From: an uncultured Clostridia bacterium
GTDB taxonomy: Bacteria; Bacillota; Clostridia; TANB77; CAG-508
Direction of reading: 5' to 3'
Length of the DNA stretch: 46,599 bases
Assembly (NCBI GenBank): GCA_949443285.1
Contig: CASSLW010000015.1
Span: forward strand, 1-46,599
Both the position numbers and the translations under genes were made by a program. The notes under the pieces are model-generated. The model made no database searches and was not told the origin of the DNA. It was given only the letters and a program-made list of their open reading frames with translations. Numbering within the stretch: position 1 is the stretch's first letter; every line of letters begins with the position of its first letter. Below are positions 19,335 through 27,395 of the stretch, in pieces.

Positions 19335-20747
19335 TTATGCACACAATTTCATTTTTAGTTTTTGTTTTCCATAATAAGAACGACAATCTTTTAGCTGTCT
19401 ATTTCTATATCTTGCAAGTATATGTCCATAAGTTTCTTTGATTTGGCGGTCATCTACATGTCCAAGAATAGCTGCAATAACAAGTAAATCCATTCCTGCT
19501 TCAATCATTCTAGTAACAGCAGTATGTCTACACATATGGGTATGGCATCCTTTTGGAAGTTCTAATTTTACACCTGCTTCTCTACAAATTCGTTTAAATA
19601 TGTTATTTAAACAACGATGGTCTATATAACTACCATCTAATTGGCAAAACAAAAGATTTTCTTTATTATTTGGATTACTTTTTGCATTTTTGATTTGGTC
19701 TTTTACAATACTAACCATAAGTTCTTCATCAAATATGTCAAAAGGTACAAATCTCTCATCTAATAAGCCTTGTTCTATCTTTTTATGACCTGTTTTAGTA
19801 GTATCTCCCATGATAACCTTACCATCATCACAAGATAGAGTTCTGCTTATAACAAATCCATTAGCTTTAAAATCAATATGTTTAGTAATATCAATAGCAC
19901 CAAGCTCTCCAATTCTAGCTGCAGATAATAATGCACATATAAATAAATTTCTTAATGTTCTTTCATCATAATTACACCTAGAACTTTTTACCAAAGGTTT
20001 AGTTAGTAGGTATTCCATAAGTTTTCTCTGTTCTTCTACTTCAAATGCTTGTACAGGTTCTTTTTTCTGTAAAGAAACAGGGGTAAAGGTTCGTAACATA
20101 GGATTATCCGGATATGATATTATTTTATCCATTACACATTGCATGAATCCTGCTTTTAGTTTAGCAACAATTTTATCTATTTCTCCTTGTGATAGATGTC
20201 TTATAGAATTAAGAAAATTCTGTATTTCTTCATAAGTAACCTTTTGGACTGGTTTCTTAAAATCCTCCCAATTTTCAATGTAATTATAATGGTATTTATC
20301 TTTATCCTTAGTATTCTTTATGATTTTTCCTGCTTCAAATTTAACATTACCTATTTTCTTAACTACTTCTATAATAGTGATTCCATTTTTCTTTACATAT
20401 GTTTTAGTTTGGATTTGAGCTTCTACATCTTTTTTCTTTTCAACAGATGCAGTTCTAGTAGACTCATTAGACACAGTAGTTCTAGAACCATCATCAAGAG
20501 TGATTTGTGCAGGATACCTATTATAACAATAGAAGCGGTCGCAGTAATTCCTTTTTAGACAAGCAGTACATTCCAAACATTTTTGGCATTTATTTGTTCC
20601 ACTTCTGTTATTGCATATAGACCAATCATCACAATTTTTACAAATATCACATACAAAATTCAATCGCTTTTCTTTTCTATCTATCTTTTGAATGGTATTA
20701 TAAACAGAGCCTTCTCCATTACCATTCCTTCCAAGCTTTTTTGCCAT
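19335..20747 (-). CDS. int: Tyrosine recombinase (phage integrase) with Cys-rich N-terminus
   Basis: 470 aa from the ATG at 20747, with GGAGG at 20759-20755. Near residues 23-70 there is an unusual Cys-rich stretch (FVCDICKNC, SICNNRS, NKCQKCLECTACLKRNYCDRFYC) that could bind zinc. A core-binding SAM-like domain and the catalytic domain follow: Arg in AARIGELGAID, the H-x-x-R box in MCRHTAVTRM, GHVD, and the Tyr in ETYGHIL. It catalyses integration and excision. A TTGAAA/TATATA-like promoter reads leftward from 20837. Confidence 0.94.
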   Translation of the reverse strand: MAKKLGRNGNGEGSVYNTIQKIDRKEKRLNFVCDICKNCDDWSICNNRSGTNKCQKCLECTACLKRNYCDRFYCYNRYPAQITLDDGSRTTVSNESTRTASVEKKKDVEAQIQTKTYVKKNGITIIEVVKKIGNVKFEAGKIIKNTKDKDKYHYNYIENWEDFKKPVQKVTYEEIQNFLNSIRHLSQGEIDKIVAKLKAGFMQCVMDKIISYPDNPMLRTFTPVSLQKKEPVQAFEVEEQRKLMEYLLTKPLVKSSRCNYDERTLRNLFICALLSAARIGELGAIDITKHIDFKANGFVISRTLSCDDGKVIMGDTTKTGHKKIEQGLLDERFVPFDIFDEELMVSIVKDQIKNAKSNPNNKENLLFCQLDGSYIDHRCLNNIFKRICREAGVKLELPKGCHTHMCRHTAVTRMIEAGMDLLVIAAILGHVDDRQIKETYGHILARYRNRQLKDCRSYYGKQKLKMKLCA

Positions 20748-20784
20748 AAAAAAACCTCCATTTTTCACATAATTTTTATATAAA

Positions 20785-20841
20785 ACTATTGAAAAATGGG
20801 GGAGTTTTGTATATAATACAAAAGTAAGCACTTTCAATAGT
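20785..20841. promoter_or_regulatory. Inverted repeat in the integrase promoter region
   Basis: ACTATTGAAA (20785-20794) and TTTCAATAGT (20832-20841) are perfect inverted copies. The right copy overlaps a leftward -35 (TTGAAA on the minus strand), so it is a candidate operator for the integrase gene. Confidence 0.45.
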
Positions 20842-20853
20842 GTTTATACTTTG

Positions 20854-20891
20854 GGATAATGTGTTGAGCGGCAAACTACACCACATTATCC
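20854..20891. other. Hairpin between integrase and HIRAN gene
   Basis: GGATAATGTG (20854-20863) and CACATTATCC (20882-20891) make a perfect 10-bp stem. The loop contains GTGTTGAGCGGCA, which recurs inverted at 22528-22540. It may end the leftward repressor-HIRAN transcript, but there is no T run. Confidence 0.5.
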
Positions 20892-20895
20892 TCTT

Positions 20896-21360
20896 TTATT
20901 TTTTTATTATCAATTTAATTTTTAAGTAATAAACTTTTTTATTTTTTTCATTAACGAATGTGTTTATATCAGCAACATTTACATTCATAATCCTATTATC
21001 AGATATTTTGTTATATATTTCAAAAGTATTTTCTGCAGGAATATTACCAAGGATTTTATTGTCTAATGTTTTTACATATACTGCATCTTGATTTTTATAT
21101 TTATATGGTACAAGTTTTAATTCTTGTCCAACAGATAATTTGGAAATAAGATTTTGTCTATCTGTTCCATCCTCATTTTTAAATGTTACACCAGATATCT
21201 TTAAAACCCAAGTTCTAATATTATTAGATGTAGTATTTGTTGTTTCTTTTGAATATGTTGACTTAAGACAAAAATATACAATTATCCATATTCCATAAGT
21301 GATAAACATTAGAAGTATATTTATCCATAAATATTTTTTATTCATAATAAAATTCTTCAT
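20896..21360 (-). CDS. Membrane-anchored HIRAN-like domain protein
   Basis: 154 aa. One N-terminal helix (about 10-32, WINILLMFITYGIWIIVYF), then an extracytoplasmic or cytoplasmic part containing ISGVTFKNEDGTDRQNLI, LSVGQELKLVPYKYKNQDAVYV and ILGNIPAEN. This is the layout of HIRAN domains, which bind DNA 3' ends in Rad5/HLTF-type proteins and occur alone in phages. It lies one base from the repressor stop on the same strand, so it is probably expressed in the lysogen. The role is unknown; the fold assignment is from motif likeness only. Confidence 0.65.
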   Translation of the reverse strand: MKNFIMNKKYLWINILLMFITYGIWIIVYFCLKSTYSKETTNTTSNNIRTWVLKISGVTFKNEDGTDRQNLISKLSVGQELKLVPYKYKNQDAVYVKTLDNKILGNIPAENTFEIYNKISDNRIMNVNVADINTFVNEKNKKVYYLKIKLIIKK

Positions 21361-22101
21361 TTAATTACTCCTTTCATAGCCAATATAACCAATTACTGTA
21401 CCTAATATTTTAACATTTTCTTTTGGACATGCTTGTGTTTTATATTTAGTAGTATTAGATGACAAAGGTTCTAATAATAATAAATCTCCTTGTAGAGTAA
21501 TTTTTCTAATAAGAGTAATATTATCTAAAATAATAAGAGCAATAGTGTCATTTTTTATATTTGAGCTTTTTTTCATTAAGATGTAATCGCCTTCTTGATA
21601 TTTTTTATTCATACTATCATCAGCAATTTTTACATAAAAGAAATTTTGTGGAGAATCTATATTATATAGTTTCGTATCTATTGTTATATATTCATCTATA
21701 TATTTATCTACTAATTTGAATCCTTTTTCATTTATTCTACTATAAACAGGAATAGGGGATAGAGATTCAATATTATATTTATTCATATAATCTAACATTT
21801 TTTTCTTTTTCTCTTCTAAAGTCAATGCATTAGATTTGTTTCTAACTGTATCATAATCTTTATAATTTATATGAGATTTATTAGGAACATCAGAAACATC
21901 ATATCCCATTAGCCATGCTTCATTAGTATTTAATGCCATTGCAATTAAGGTAAGTCTCTTTTGAGATGCTTTCCAATCGCCAGACAAATATCTACTAATG
22001 GATGATTTATCAATATGTGTTTTATTTGCTAAATCGATAGGTCTCATATTATTTCTTTTTAAAGCCAAATCTAATCTGTTGGCAAAGCTATCTATTAACA
22101 T
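21361..22101 (-). CDS. CI/LexA-type phage repressor (HTH plus S24 peptidase)
   Basis: 246 aa from ATG 22101, with GGAGGTG upstream. HTH_3 domain (about 1-65; RPIDLANKTHIDKSSISRYLSGDWKA). The C-terminal S24-type domain has Ser in ADDSMNKKYQEGDYILM and a later Lys in TLIRKI, the self-cleavage pair. It should hold lysogeny by binding the TTGA-N7-TCAA operators in the divergent region 22102-22272 and be inactivated by RecA-stimulated cleavage. Confidence 0.92.
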   Translation of the reverse strand: MLIDSFANRLDLALKRNNMRPIDLANKTHIDKSSISRYLSGDWKASQKRLTLIAMALNTNEAWLMGYDVSDVPNKSHINYKDYDTVRNKSNALTLEEKKKKMLDYMNKYNIESLSPIPVYSRINEKGFKLVDKYIDEYITIDTKLYNIDSPQNFFYVKIADDSMNKKYQEGDYILMKKSSNIKNDTIALIILDNITLIRKITLQGDLLLLEPLSSNTTKYKTQACPKENVKILGTVIGYIGYERSN

Positions 22102-22120
22102 ATTACACCTCCATATCCGT

Positions 22121-22149
22121 ATTATATAGAAAAGTTGAGAAAAAATCAA
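22121..22149 (-). promoter_or_regulatory. Leftward repressor promoter
   Basis: On the minus strand TTGATT (22149-22144), 17 bases, TATAAT (22126-22121). Operator 1 (22134-22149) covers the spacer and -35, which suggests autoregulation. Confidence 0.75.
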
Positions 22150-22251
22150 GCATTTTTGAGATAATAATAAAAAAAGTTGAGAAAAAATCAAAAAAAGTAT
22201 TGACATCTATTTTTTGTTTTGATAATATAATCACAGTTGAGAAAACATCAA
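22134..22251. promoter_or_regulatory. Three phage operators, consensus GTTGAGAAAAAATCAA
   Basis: Copies at 22134-22149, 22176-22191 and 22236-22251 (one base different). Each holds the short palindrome TTGA-N7-TCAA. The first two are 42 bases apart (four helical turns), the last 60. They flank the leftward TATAAT and the rightward TTGACA promoters as expected for a CI/Cro switch. Confidence 0.85.
22200..22231 (+). promoter_or_regulatory. Rightward early promoter
   Basis: Consensus -35 TTGACA (22200-22205) and an AT-rich -10 (TAATAT at 22223 with spacer 17, or TATAAT at 22226 with spacer 20). Lies between operators 2 and 3. Confidence 0.65.
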
Positions 22252-22272
22252 CAAAAGAAAGGAGGAATTTAG

Positions 22273-22527
22273 ATGGAAGAAAAAGTGGTATATGACTATA
22301 GCAAATTAAGGGGAAGAATAAAGGAATATTTTGATACAATAGATAATTTTGCAGAGAAAATGAATCTATCTCCAACTGCAGTAATAAATAAGTTGTGCAA
22401 TCGTAGCCCTTTTAAACAACCAGAAATTACACTTGCATGTAGTTTATTAGAAATATCAGATGAAGAAATGCACATATATTTTTTTACATTAAAAGTTGAT
22501 AAAATATCAACTGATAAAATAATTTAA
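22273..22527 (+). CDS. DUF739-type Cro-like regulator
   Basis: 84 aa, first gene of the rightward early operon, with AAAGGAGG before the ATG. YDYSKLRGRIKEYF, NFAEKMNLSPTAVINKLCNR and EEMHIYFFTLKVDKI match the DUF739 phage family, small HTH proteins in the Cro position. Its 3' end contains a fourth TTGA-N7-TCAA site (22495-22511). Confidence 0.85.
   Translation: MEEKVVYDYSKLRGRIKEYFDTIDNFAEKMNLSPTAVINKLCNRSPFKQPEITLACSLLEISDEEMHIYFFTLKVDKISTDKII
22495..22511. promoter_or_regulatory. Fourth operator-like palindrome
   Basis: GTTGATAAAATATCAAC is a near-perfect palindrome and fits TTGA-N7-TCAA. It lies within the Cro-like coding region, about 250 bases from operator 3, and could support DNA looping. 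Confidence 0.5.
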
Positions 22528-22562
22528 TGCCGCTCAACACAAAAATAAAAGGAGGGAGGAAA

Positions 22563-22880
22563 TTGAAAAAGAAGATAGAACCTTCGATGTCCTGGGATGA
22601 AGCACCAGACACTATTGGTCCAGATGAACTTGCAAAGATTTTAGGAGTAGGAGAACCAAATGCTAGAAGCAAGTTTGATGAAAAAGGCTTCCCACGAATA
22701 CCAGGACTAGGGAATTTAAGAAAAGCAGACAAAGAAGCTGCAAGACTCTATCTACAAGGTATAAACATTAAAACGAATCAAAAAGAAGCAATTACAGGAT
22801 TATTGCTATTTGAACTAAAAAAGCTAAACACAAAATTAGATGAAAGAATGAAGGAGGAAGTAGAAAGTGCGAATTGTTAA
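22563..22880 (+). CDS. Excisionase-like HTH protein
   Basis: 105 aa from TTG 22563, preceded by GGAGGGAGG; a longer frame from 22527 lacks a site. DTIGPDELAKILGVGEPNARSKFDEKGFPRIPGLGNLRKA is the winged-HTH pattern of phage excisionase/AlpA-like DNA-binding proteins, followed by a helical tail. It could direct excision or regulate early genes. Confidence 0.72.
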   Translation: MKKKIEPSMSWDEAPDTIGPDELAKILGVGEPNARSKFDEKGFPRIPGLGNLRKADKEAARLYLQGINIKTNQKEAITGLLLFELKKLNTKLDERMKEEVESANC

Positions 22881-23163
22881 TAAAAGAAAATTCACAAAAA
22901 GTATTTTGATTTTAATATTCATTATAGTAATTACTACCATTTGTATTAGTCAAATTTCTAATAAACCAAAATATAACATAGAAACAATAGATTATATCGT
23001 TTCAAAAAACGAAACATTATGGAGTATAGCAGAGCAATATAAAAATCCTAATCAAGACATTAGGGATTACATAGATAAAATAAAAGAGCTTAATAATATG
23101 AAAACAGCTACTATATATGAAGGACAAGCAATAACGATAATAATTTATGAGGAGGTAAAGTAA
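22867..23163 (+). CDS. Membrane LysM protein (YneA-like layout)
   Basis: 98 aa from GTG 22867 (AAGGAGG upstream), overlapping the previous gene by 14 bases. One transmembrane helix (about 12-32), then a single LysM domain (DYIVSKNETLWSIAEQYKN to GQAITIII). A short TM-plus-LysM protein is the architecture of YneA, the SOS cell-division inhibitor of Bacillus. Here it is in a phage early operon, so a division-blocking role is a reasonable guess only. Confidence 0.75.
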   Translation: MRIVNKRKFTKSILILIFIIVITTICISQISNKPKYNIETIDYIVSKNETLWSIAEQYKNPNQDIRDYIDKIKELNNMKTATIYEGQAITIIIYEEVK

Positions 23164-23164
23164 G

Positions 23165-23443
23165 ATGCCACTAAATGATGAAATTTTAGATAAAATTAGA
23201 TATTTGTATGAGATAGCAAGTCATGTAAAGGAATACTGGGTAAAAATACACTTATGGCAATGTGAAAAATACCAAAAAAGCACATTAGAGATAGATATGT
23301 ATACATTTTCAGATGATGACAAACAAAAAACTTTATATGAAACAATAATTGAATTAAATGAGCCAAAAGCGGAGAAAAAGATACAACAGACTATAGACAA
23401 TATAAAAGAGCTAATCACTCCAAGTTCAAATGAAAATGATTAA
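23165..23443 (+). CDS. Hypothetical phage protein
   Basis: 92 aa, with GAGGAGG upstream. Aromatic and acidic (EYWVKIHLWQCEKYQ, DMYTFSDDDKQKTLYE). No known motif seen. Part of the early operon. Confidence 0.6.
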   Translation: MPLNDEILDKIRYLYEIASHVKEYWVKIHLWQCEKYQKSTLEIDMYTFSDDDKQKTLYETIIELNEPKAEKKIQQTIDNIKELITPSSNEND

Positions 23444-23470
23444 CTCTAAACAGAAATATTTTTGCAAACA

Positions 23471-23508
23471 CTTCTATTGCTTATTATAGCACAATGGCAG
23501 TAGAAGTC
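23471..23508. other. Inverted repeat before the replication gene
   Basis: ACTTCTATTGC and GCAGTAGAAGT pair over 11 bases with one G-U. It lies in the 84-base gap before the replication gene. Confidence 0.45.
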
Positions 23509-23527
23509 AAGCGGAAAGGAGAAAAAA

Positions 23528-24385
23528 GTGCATGATATAAAGCAAATCAATTACATTAAGCAGCTCAATGAGTTCTATTCTATTTTGGACTATAAGCCTT
23601 TATCATCGAATGCTATATCTTTATATGGATTTTTATTGCATGTAGCAAATAAGACTGGTTGGCTTAATGAGTTCAGAGTGGCAAATACTACGATTATGAG
23701 CAAATGTAAATTGAATACATCTGCATTGCAAAGAGCTAGGATGGAGCTAATAAATAATGGGTATATCAAATACAAAAAAGGAAGTAACCAAAACGAAATG
23801 CCTAGATATAGCTTGGTTATATTGTATTTTGAACAAGCAAATGCACAAGCGAACACACAAGCAAATGAACAAGCAGACAATCAAGCAGAAGATATACCGA
23901 ACACTACACCGAACACACAACCAGGCGAACACAATAATAAACAAAACAATACATTACAAAACGAAACTAATAAACTAAACCAAACTAAACTAAACATGTT
24001 TTTTAATTATATTTCTAATGGAGAAGCGGAGTTCGATGGGATAAGCTCATCGCAAAAGCAGGGCATCATTGTAGCTCTACAAAGGCTAGAAATATATATA
24101 AATCCATCGGTAGATTTGTCTTGTTTACCATCAGATTATGTTACAGATGCAAAAATACAATATTGGGTAGTTAAAGAGTTATATTTTAGCGAATACAAAG
24201 TATTTTTGAATGATTTGACTAGAGAAGATTTTATGTTCCGATATTTAAAAACTAAAAAATATATGGAGATGGCAACAAGAGGATACGATGTAGAGGAATT
24301 TGTAAGCTATTTCATTACATGTCTACATGATGAAATGAAAGGAGAAAAAAATGTGGATAAAACAAGAAATAGGAAGATGGTGTAG
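23528..24385 (+). CDS. Phage replisome organizer / DnaD-like replication protein
   Basis: 285 aa from GTG 23528. N-terminal winged-HTH (about 15-95: YSILDYKPLSSNAISLYGFLLHVANK, NTTIMSKCKLNTSALQRARMELINNGYI) as in replication initiators. A low-complexity linker built from QAN repeats (codons at about 23838-23890) follows, then a C-terminal helical domain. In related phages such proteins bind the origin, often inside the repeat-rich gene, and load helicase; the 12-base-like repeats here are the best origin candidate in the window. No helicase loader is seen next to it. Confidence 0.7.
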   Translation: MHDIKQINYIKQLNEFYSILDYKPLSSNAISLYGFLLHVANKTGWLNEFRVANTTIMSKCKLNTSALQRARMELINNGYIKYKKGSNQNEMPRYSLVILYFEQANAQANTQANEQADNQAEDIPNTTPNTQPGEHNNKQNNTLQNETNKLNQTKLNMFFNYISNGEAEFDGISSSQKQGIIVALQRLEIYINPSVDLSCLPSDYVTDAKIQYWVVKELYFSEYKVFLNDLTREDFMFRYLKTKKYMEMATRGYDVEEFVSYFITCLHDEMKGEKNVDKTRNRKMV

Positions 24386-24650
24386 TAGGGAAACCATACC
24401 AAAATATGTGAAATACAAAAAGAAGCCAGATGGAAGTCATCTAGTGAATTATAAACAACAAAAAGACTATGAATATTACAAATGTGATTATTGTGGAGAA
24501 GAGATTATTATAAAAGATAAATCAGAGGAGCAAGATGGAGGAATTGCAATATTACCAAACACAATAACAAACAGAGGAAATATAAAAATTGCACTACATA
24601 ACAGATGCTTGAATCCTTTACTAAAAGTGATAGAGAAGGGGGAAGAGTAA
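24351..24650 (+). CDS. Small zinc-ribbon-like phage protein
   Basis: 99 aa, overlapping the previous gene by 35 bases, with GGAG upstream. KCDYCGEEI plus a later HNRC could bind zinc. Function unknown. Confidence 0.6.
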   Translation: MWIKQEIGRWCSRETIPKYVKYKKKPDGSHLVNYKQQKDYEYYKCDYCGEEIIIKDKSEEQDGGIAILPNTITNRGNIKIALHNRCLNPLLKVIEKGEE

Positions 24651-24976
24651 TGGCAAATAAAGTATATTTTGCAGAAACAGATGCGGATTATGGAGGAATC
24701 TATATAGCAGCTAAAACAGCAAAAGCAGCTAAAACTTTTGCACAAGGTACTTGGATAATGGACCATGCATATAGTTGGATAGATTTAAGAGTAACTAGAT
24801 GTTGGAGTGTAAAAGAAACAGAATATGAGGGAATATTGGATATATTCCAAATAAATGAATTAGGCTTAACTTGGTGGTGTTGTGAAAAGTGCGATGATGA
24901 TAAATTTGAAATTATAAATGAACATGAGTATATGTGTACTAACTGTGGAACTAGACTAAAAATACCATATGTTTAA
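24650..24976 (+). CDS. Hypothetical phage protein with C-terminal zinc ribbon
   Basis: 108 aa from ATG 24650, which shares a base with the preceding TAA (TAATG) and has AAGGGGG upstream; a longer frame from 24605 has no site. The N-terminal part (KVYFAETDADYGGIYIAAKTAKAAK) looks like phage adaptor-type proteins. It ends WCCEKC...CTNCG, a four-Cys ribbon. Confidence 0.65.
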   Translation: MANKVYFAETDADYGGIYIAAKTAKAAKTFAQGTWIMDHAYSWIDLRVTRCWSVKETEYEGILDIFQINELGLTWWCCEKCDDDKFEIINEHEYMCTNCGTRLKIPYV

Positions 24977-24991
24977 AGGAGGGATAAGCTA

Positions 24992-25672
24992 GTGAAAGAA
25001 AAAATCATAGAGAAGATAAAAAAAGCATTGGCTCTTGCAAATAACAACAAGAATCCTAACGAAGCACAAGCAGCAATGTTGATGGCTCAAAAAATGATGG
25101 CAAAATATCACATAGAGATGCAAGAAGTAGAAGAGATTGAAGAAGCGGAAGTACAAGAGAATGAAGTGAATGTCAAAAAAGGTAGTTGGAGAAAATCGCT
25201 AATGAAGGTAGTTTGCAACAATTATAGATGTGATTGCTTTTTAAGAGGTAATACAGGAAAAAGGATAATAATTGTTGGAGCTAAAGAGGATATAGAAATA
25301 GCAAAAACAATATATGAATTTGCAGAAAATCAGTTGCTAGATGGATTTAATAACTATTTTAAAAATAATTATGAAGAATACACAGAAATACAAATAAAAA
25401 ATGCTGTAAGAAAAGACTATGCAGATGGATTCATTAGAGGTCTAAAAGAAAAGTTTGCAAGGCAGAAAGAAGAGGAAACAAAGAAGAATCAACAATATGC
25501 ATTAGTAGTAACAAACAAAAAAGTAGAGGAATATATGGAGAATCTAAATATTAGAGGTCATTATAGACCAAGAGAAAATAGTTCTTTTACAGACCCGTAT
25601 GCATTTGTAAATGGCAGAGACAAAGGATTAAATATGCGAGATTTACATTCTTGCATCGAGGAGGGAAATTAA
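24992..25672 (+). CDS. DUF2786-domain protein
   Basis: 226 aa from GTG 24992 with GGAGGG upstream. The N-terminal KIKKALALANNNKNPNEAQAAMLMAQKMMAKYHIEM is the DUF2786 domain common in phage early regions, followed by a DUF7168-like part (NYRCDCFLRGN, IIIVGAKEDIEIAKTIYEFA). Function unknown. Confidence 0.85.
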   Translation: MKEKIIEKIKKALALANNNKNPNEAQAAMLMAQKMMAKYHIEMQEVEEIEEAEVQENEVNVKKGSWRKSLMKVVCNNYRCDCFLRGNTGKRIIIVGAKEDIEIAKTIYEFAENQLLDGFNNYFKNNYEEYTEIQIKNAVRKDYADGFIRGLKEKFARQKEEETKKNQQYALVVTNKKVEEYMENLNIRGHYRPRENSSFTDPYAFVNGRDKGLNMRDLHSCIEEGN

Positions 25673-25673
25673 C

Positions 25674-26096
25674 ATGGATGAAAAAAGAGTTTATGAATTG
25701 GAAATTCAAGAGTCTATAACAGGTAAGCAAAGACCTAGAATGAATACATACACAGGAAGAGCCTATACACCAACTAAAACAAAAAATTATGAGTATCTAG
25801 TAAGACAAATATTTGTATATAAATATCCACAATTTGTTCCCATAGAGGGGAGAGTTAGGATGACTATTACTGCTTATTATGAGTTACCAAATAAGAGAAG
25901 TAAATTACAAGAAGCGGAAATGTTGGCAAATATCATAAGTCCAACTAAAAAGCCAGATTGGGATAATATAGGAAAAATTGTTAGTGATGCCTTAAATAAA
26001 TTTGCATTTAAGGATGATGCACAAATAACAGAAGCTACAATCATAAAGAAGTATGCTAGAACTCCAAGAGTTTTAGTAAAAATTGAAGAGTATTAA
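25674..26096 (+). CDS. RusA-family Holliday-junction resolvase
   Basis: 140 aa. KQRPRMNTYTG...YTPTKTKNYE, then the acidic catalytic pattern KKPDWDNIGKIVSDALNKFAFKDDAQI. RusA enzymes cut four-way junctions during phage recombination and before packaging. Starts 2 bases after the previous stop with GAGGG upstream. Confidence 0.92.
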   Translation: MDEKRVYELEIQESITGKQRPRMNTYTGRAYTPTKTKNYEYLVRQIFVYKYPQFVPIEGRVRMTITAYYELPNKRSKLQEAEMLANIISPTKKPDWDNIGKIVSDALNKFAFKDDAQITEATIIKKYARTPRVLVKIEEY

Positions 26097-26107
26097 AGGA
26101 GGCAACA

Positions 26108-26807
26108 ATGAAACATATTGTGAGCTTCAGCGGAGGCAAAGACTCAACAGCAATGTTATTAAGAATGTTAGAAGAGTATATGACTGTAGATGAAATTTTG
26201 TTTTGCGATACTGGCAAAGACTTTCCGGATATGATTGTACATATTGAGCAAGTAAAAAAGCATATAAAAGAGCAATATAACAAAGAGATAATAACATTAA
26301 AAGCGGACAAGTCATTTGATTATTATATGTTCGAACATGAGAAATCTCGTGGTAAAAATAAGGGTAAGAAGCGGTTATGGATGGGCAACAATGTTTTGCA
26401 GATGGTGTACAAGCAATCTAAAAAATAGAGTGATAGATACTTACCTAAAAAGATACAAAGATGAAGGCTATGTGGAGTATATTGGAATTGCAGCAGATGA
26501 ACCTAAAAGAATTAAGGAAAAATGTTATCCATTAGTAAATTGGGGAATGACAGAGGAGGATTGTTTAAAATTCTGTTATGATAGAGGCTTTACTTGGAAT
26601 GGATTATATAAGCATTTTGATAGGCTAAGTTGTTGGTGTTGTCCATTAAAAAATCTTAAGGAACTAAAAATATTGTACAAATATTATCCAGAATTATGGG
26701 AGCAATTAAAACAAATGGATAATAGAGCATACAACAAATTTAGAGCAGATTACTCTGTAGAAGAATTAGAAAAAAAGTTTCAAAAGGAGGAAAATAAAAA
26801 ATGTTAG
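26108..26807 (+). CDS. PAPS-reductase/PP-loop family protein with in-frame CGG (+1 recoding site)
   Basis: Conventional reading gives two overlapping pieces, 26108-26428 and a 3' part in the +1 frame. The first has the PP-loop SGGKDST (residues 7-13) and ILFCDTGKDFPDM. Skipping C26372 changes KKRLWMGNN to KKGYGWATMFCRWCTSNLK, which is the conserved family segment, and the frame then runs to 26807 (232 aa) with DEPKRI and the Cys cluster SCWCCPLKN. Such phage proteins activate substrates with ATP (DNA or tRNA modification, or sulfur transfer). Everything outside the one base is intact. Confidence 0.88.
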
Positions 26808-27043
26808 ATTTAATTATGAAATTATTAGGATATGAGAATATTAACAAAATAAAAATACCAGATGATTATAAAAAGCCAAGAGAAATTAAGTTACAGGCTA
26901 AAAGACACTTTTATAGGAAATATGGAGTGTTACCAGAGATAATACTAGATAGAAGCGGAATGTTATTAGATGGATTCTGCAGCTATTACATAGCAAAAGT
27001 ATGGAATCTAAAATATGTAAAAGTTAGGAGGGCAAAATGCTAG
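26801..27043 (+). CDS. ParB-like short phage protein
   Basis: 80 aa, overlapping the previous stop by 7 bases, with AGGAGG upstream. KIPDDYKKPREIKLQAKRHFYRKYGVLPEIILDRSGMLLDGFCSYYIAK resembles the ParB/Srx N-terminal fold. Role unknown. Confidence 0.6.
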   Translation: MLDLIMKLLGYENINKIKIPDDYKKPREIKLQAKRHFYRKYGVLPEIILDRSGMLLDGFCSYYIAKVWNLKYVKVRRAKC

Positions 27044-27231
27044 AGAATAAAGAAGAAACATGCCTACATTGTGGAAGTAATAAACCAAATTATTGTGAAG
27101 AATGTTATCAAAAGCTACTAACAACGAATATAGCTCTACAATGTGCATTACCAAAGGAAATAACTATAGGAGTGGATATGGGAAGCGGAGTAAGTAGACA
27201 AATAGAAAGCCATATACCACATATAGATTAG
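27037..27231 (+). CDS. Small zinc-ribbon protein
   Basis: 64 aa, overlapping the previous gene by 7 bases, with GGAGG upstream. CLHCGSNKPNYCEEC is a four-Cys zinc ribbon. Function unknown. Confidence 0.6.
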   Translation: MLENKEETCLHCGSNKPNYCEECYQKLLTTNIALQCALPKEITIGVDMGSGVSRQIESHIPHID

Positions 27232-27245
27232 AAAGGAAAGTAAAA

Positions 27246-27395
27246 ATGCAAAAAATAAAATATTATATATTTTGCATCAAATGGTTATACAAAAATAGAA
27301 ATTGGGATAATACGAGACAGAAATTCAAAAGGATGGAAAAAGATTTTAGAGAAAGTAGGTGTAATAAAGATGGAACAAGAAGAAAAACAAAATAA
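27246..27395 (+). CDS. Possible small basic ORF
   Basis: 49 aa from ATG 27246, with GAAAGGAAAG upstream: MQKIKYYIFCIKWLYKNR and a basic tail. It overlaps the next gene by 26 bases. The 138-base gap otherwise has no gene. Weak case, no known motif. Confidence 0.35.
   Translation: MQKIKYYIFCIKWLYKNRNWDNTRQKFKRMEKDFRESRCNKDGTRRKTK

Noticed and set aside
23834..23890. CRISPR-like repeats
   Set aside because: The short units are coding QAN repeats without spacers; no cas genes in the window.
26370..26374. AGCGG motif as the cause of the frame breaks
   Set aside because: More than 20 other AGCGG sites are in intact frames; only those with CGG in frame coincide with a break, and four of five breaks are not AGCGG.
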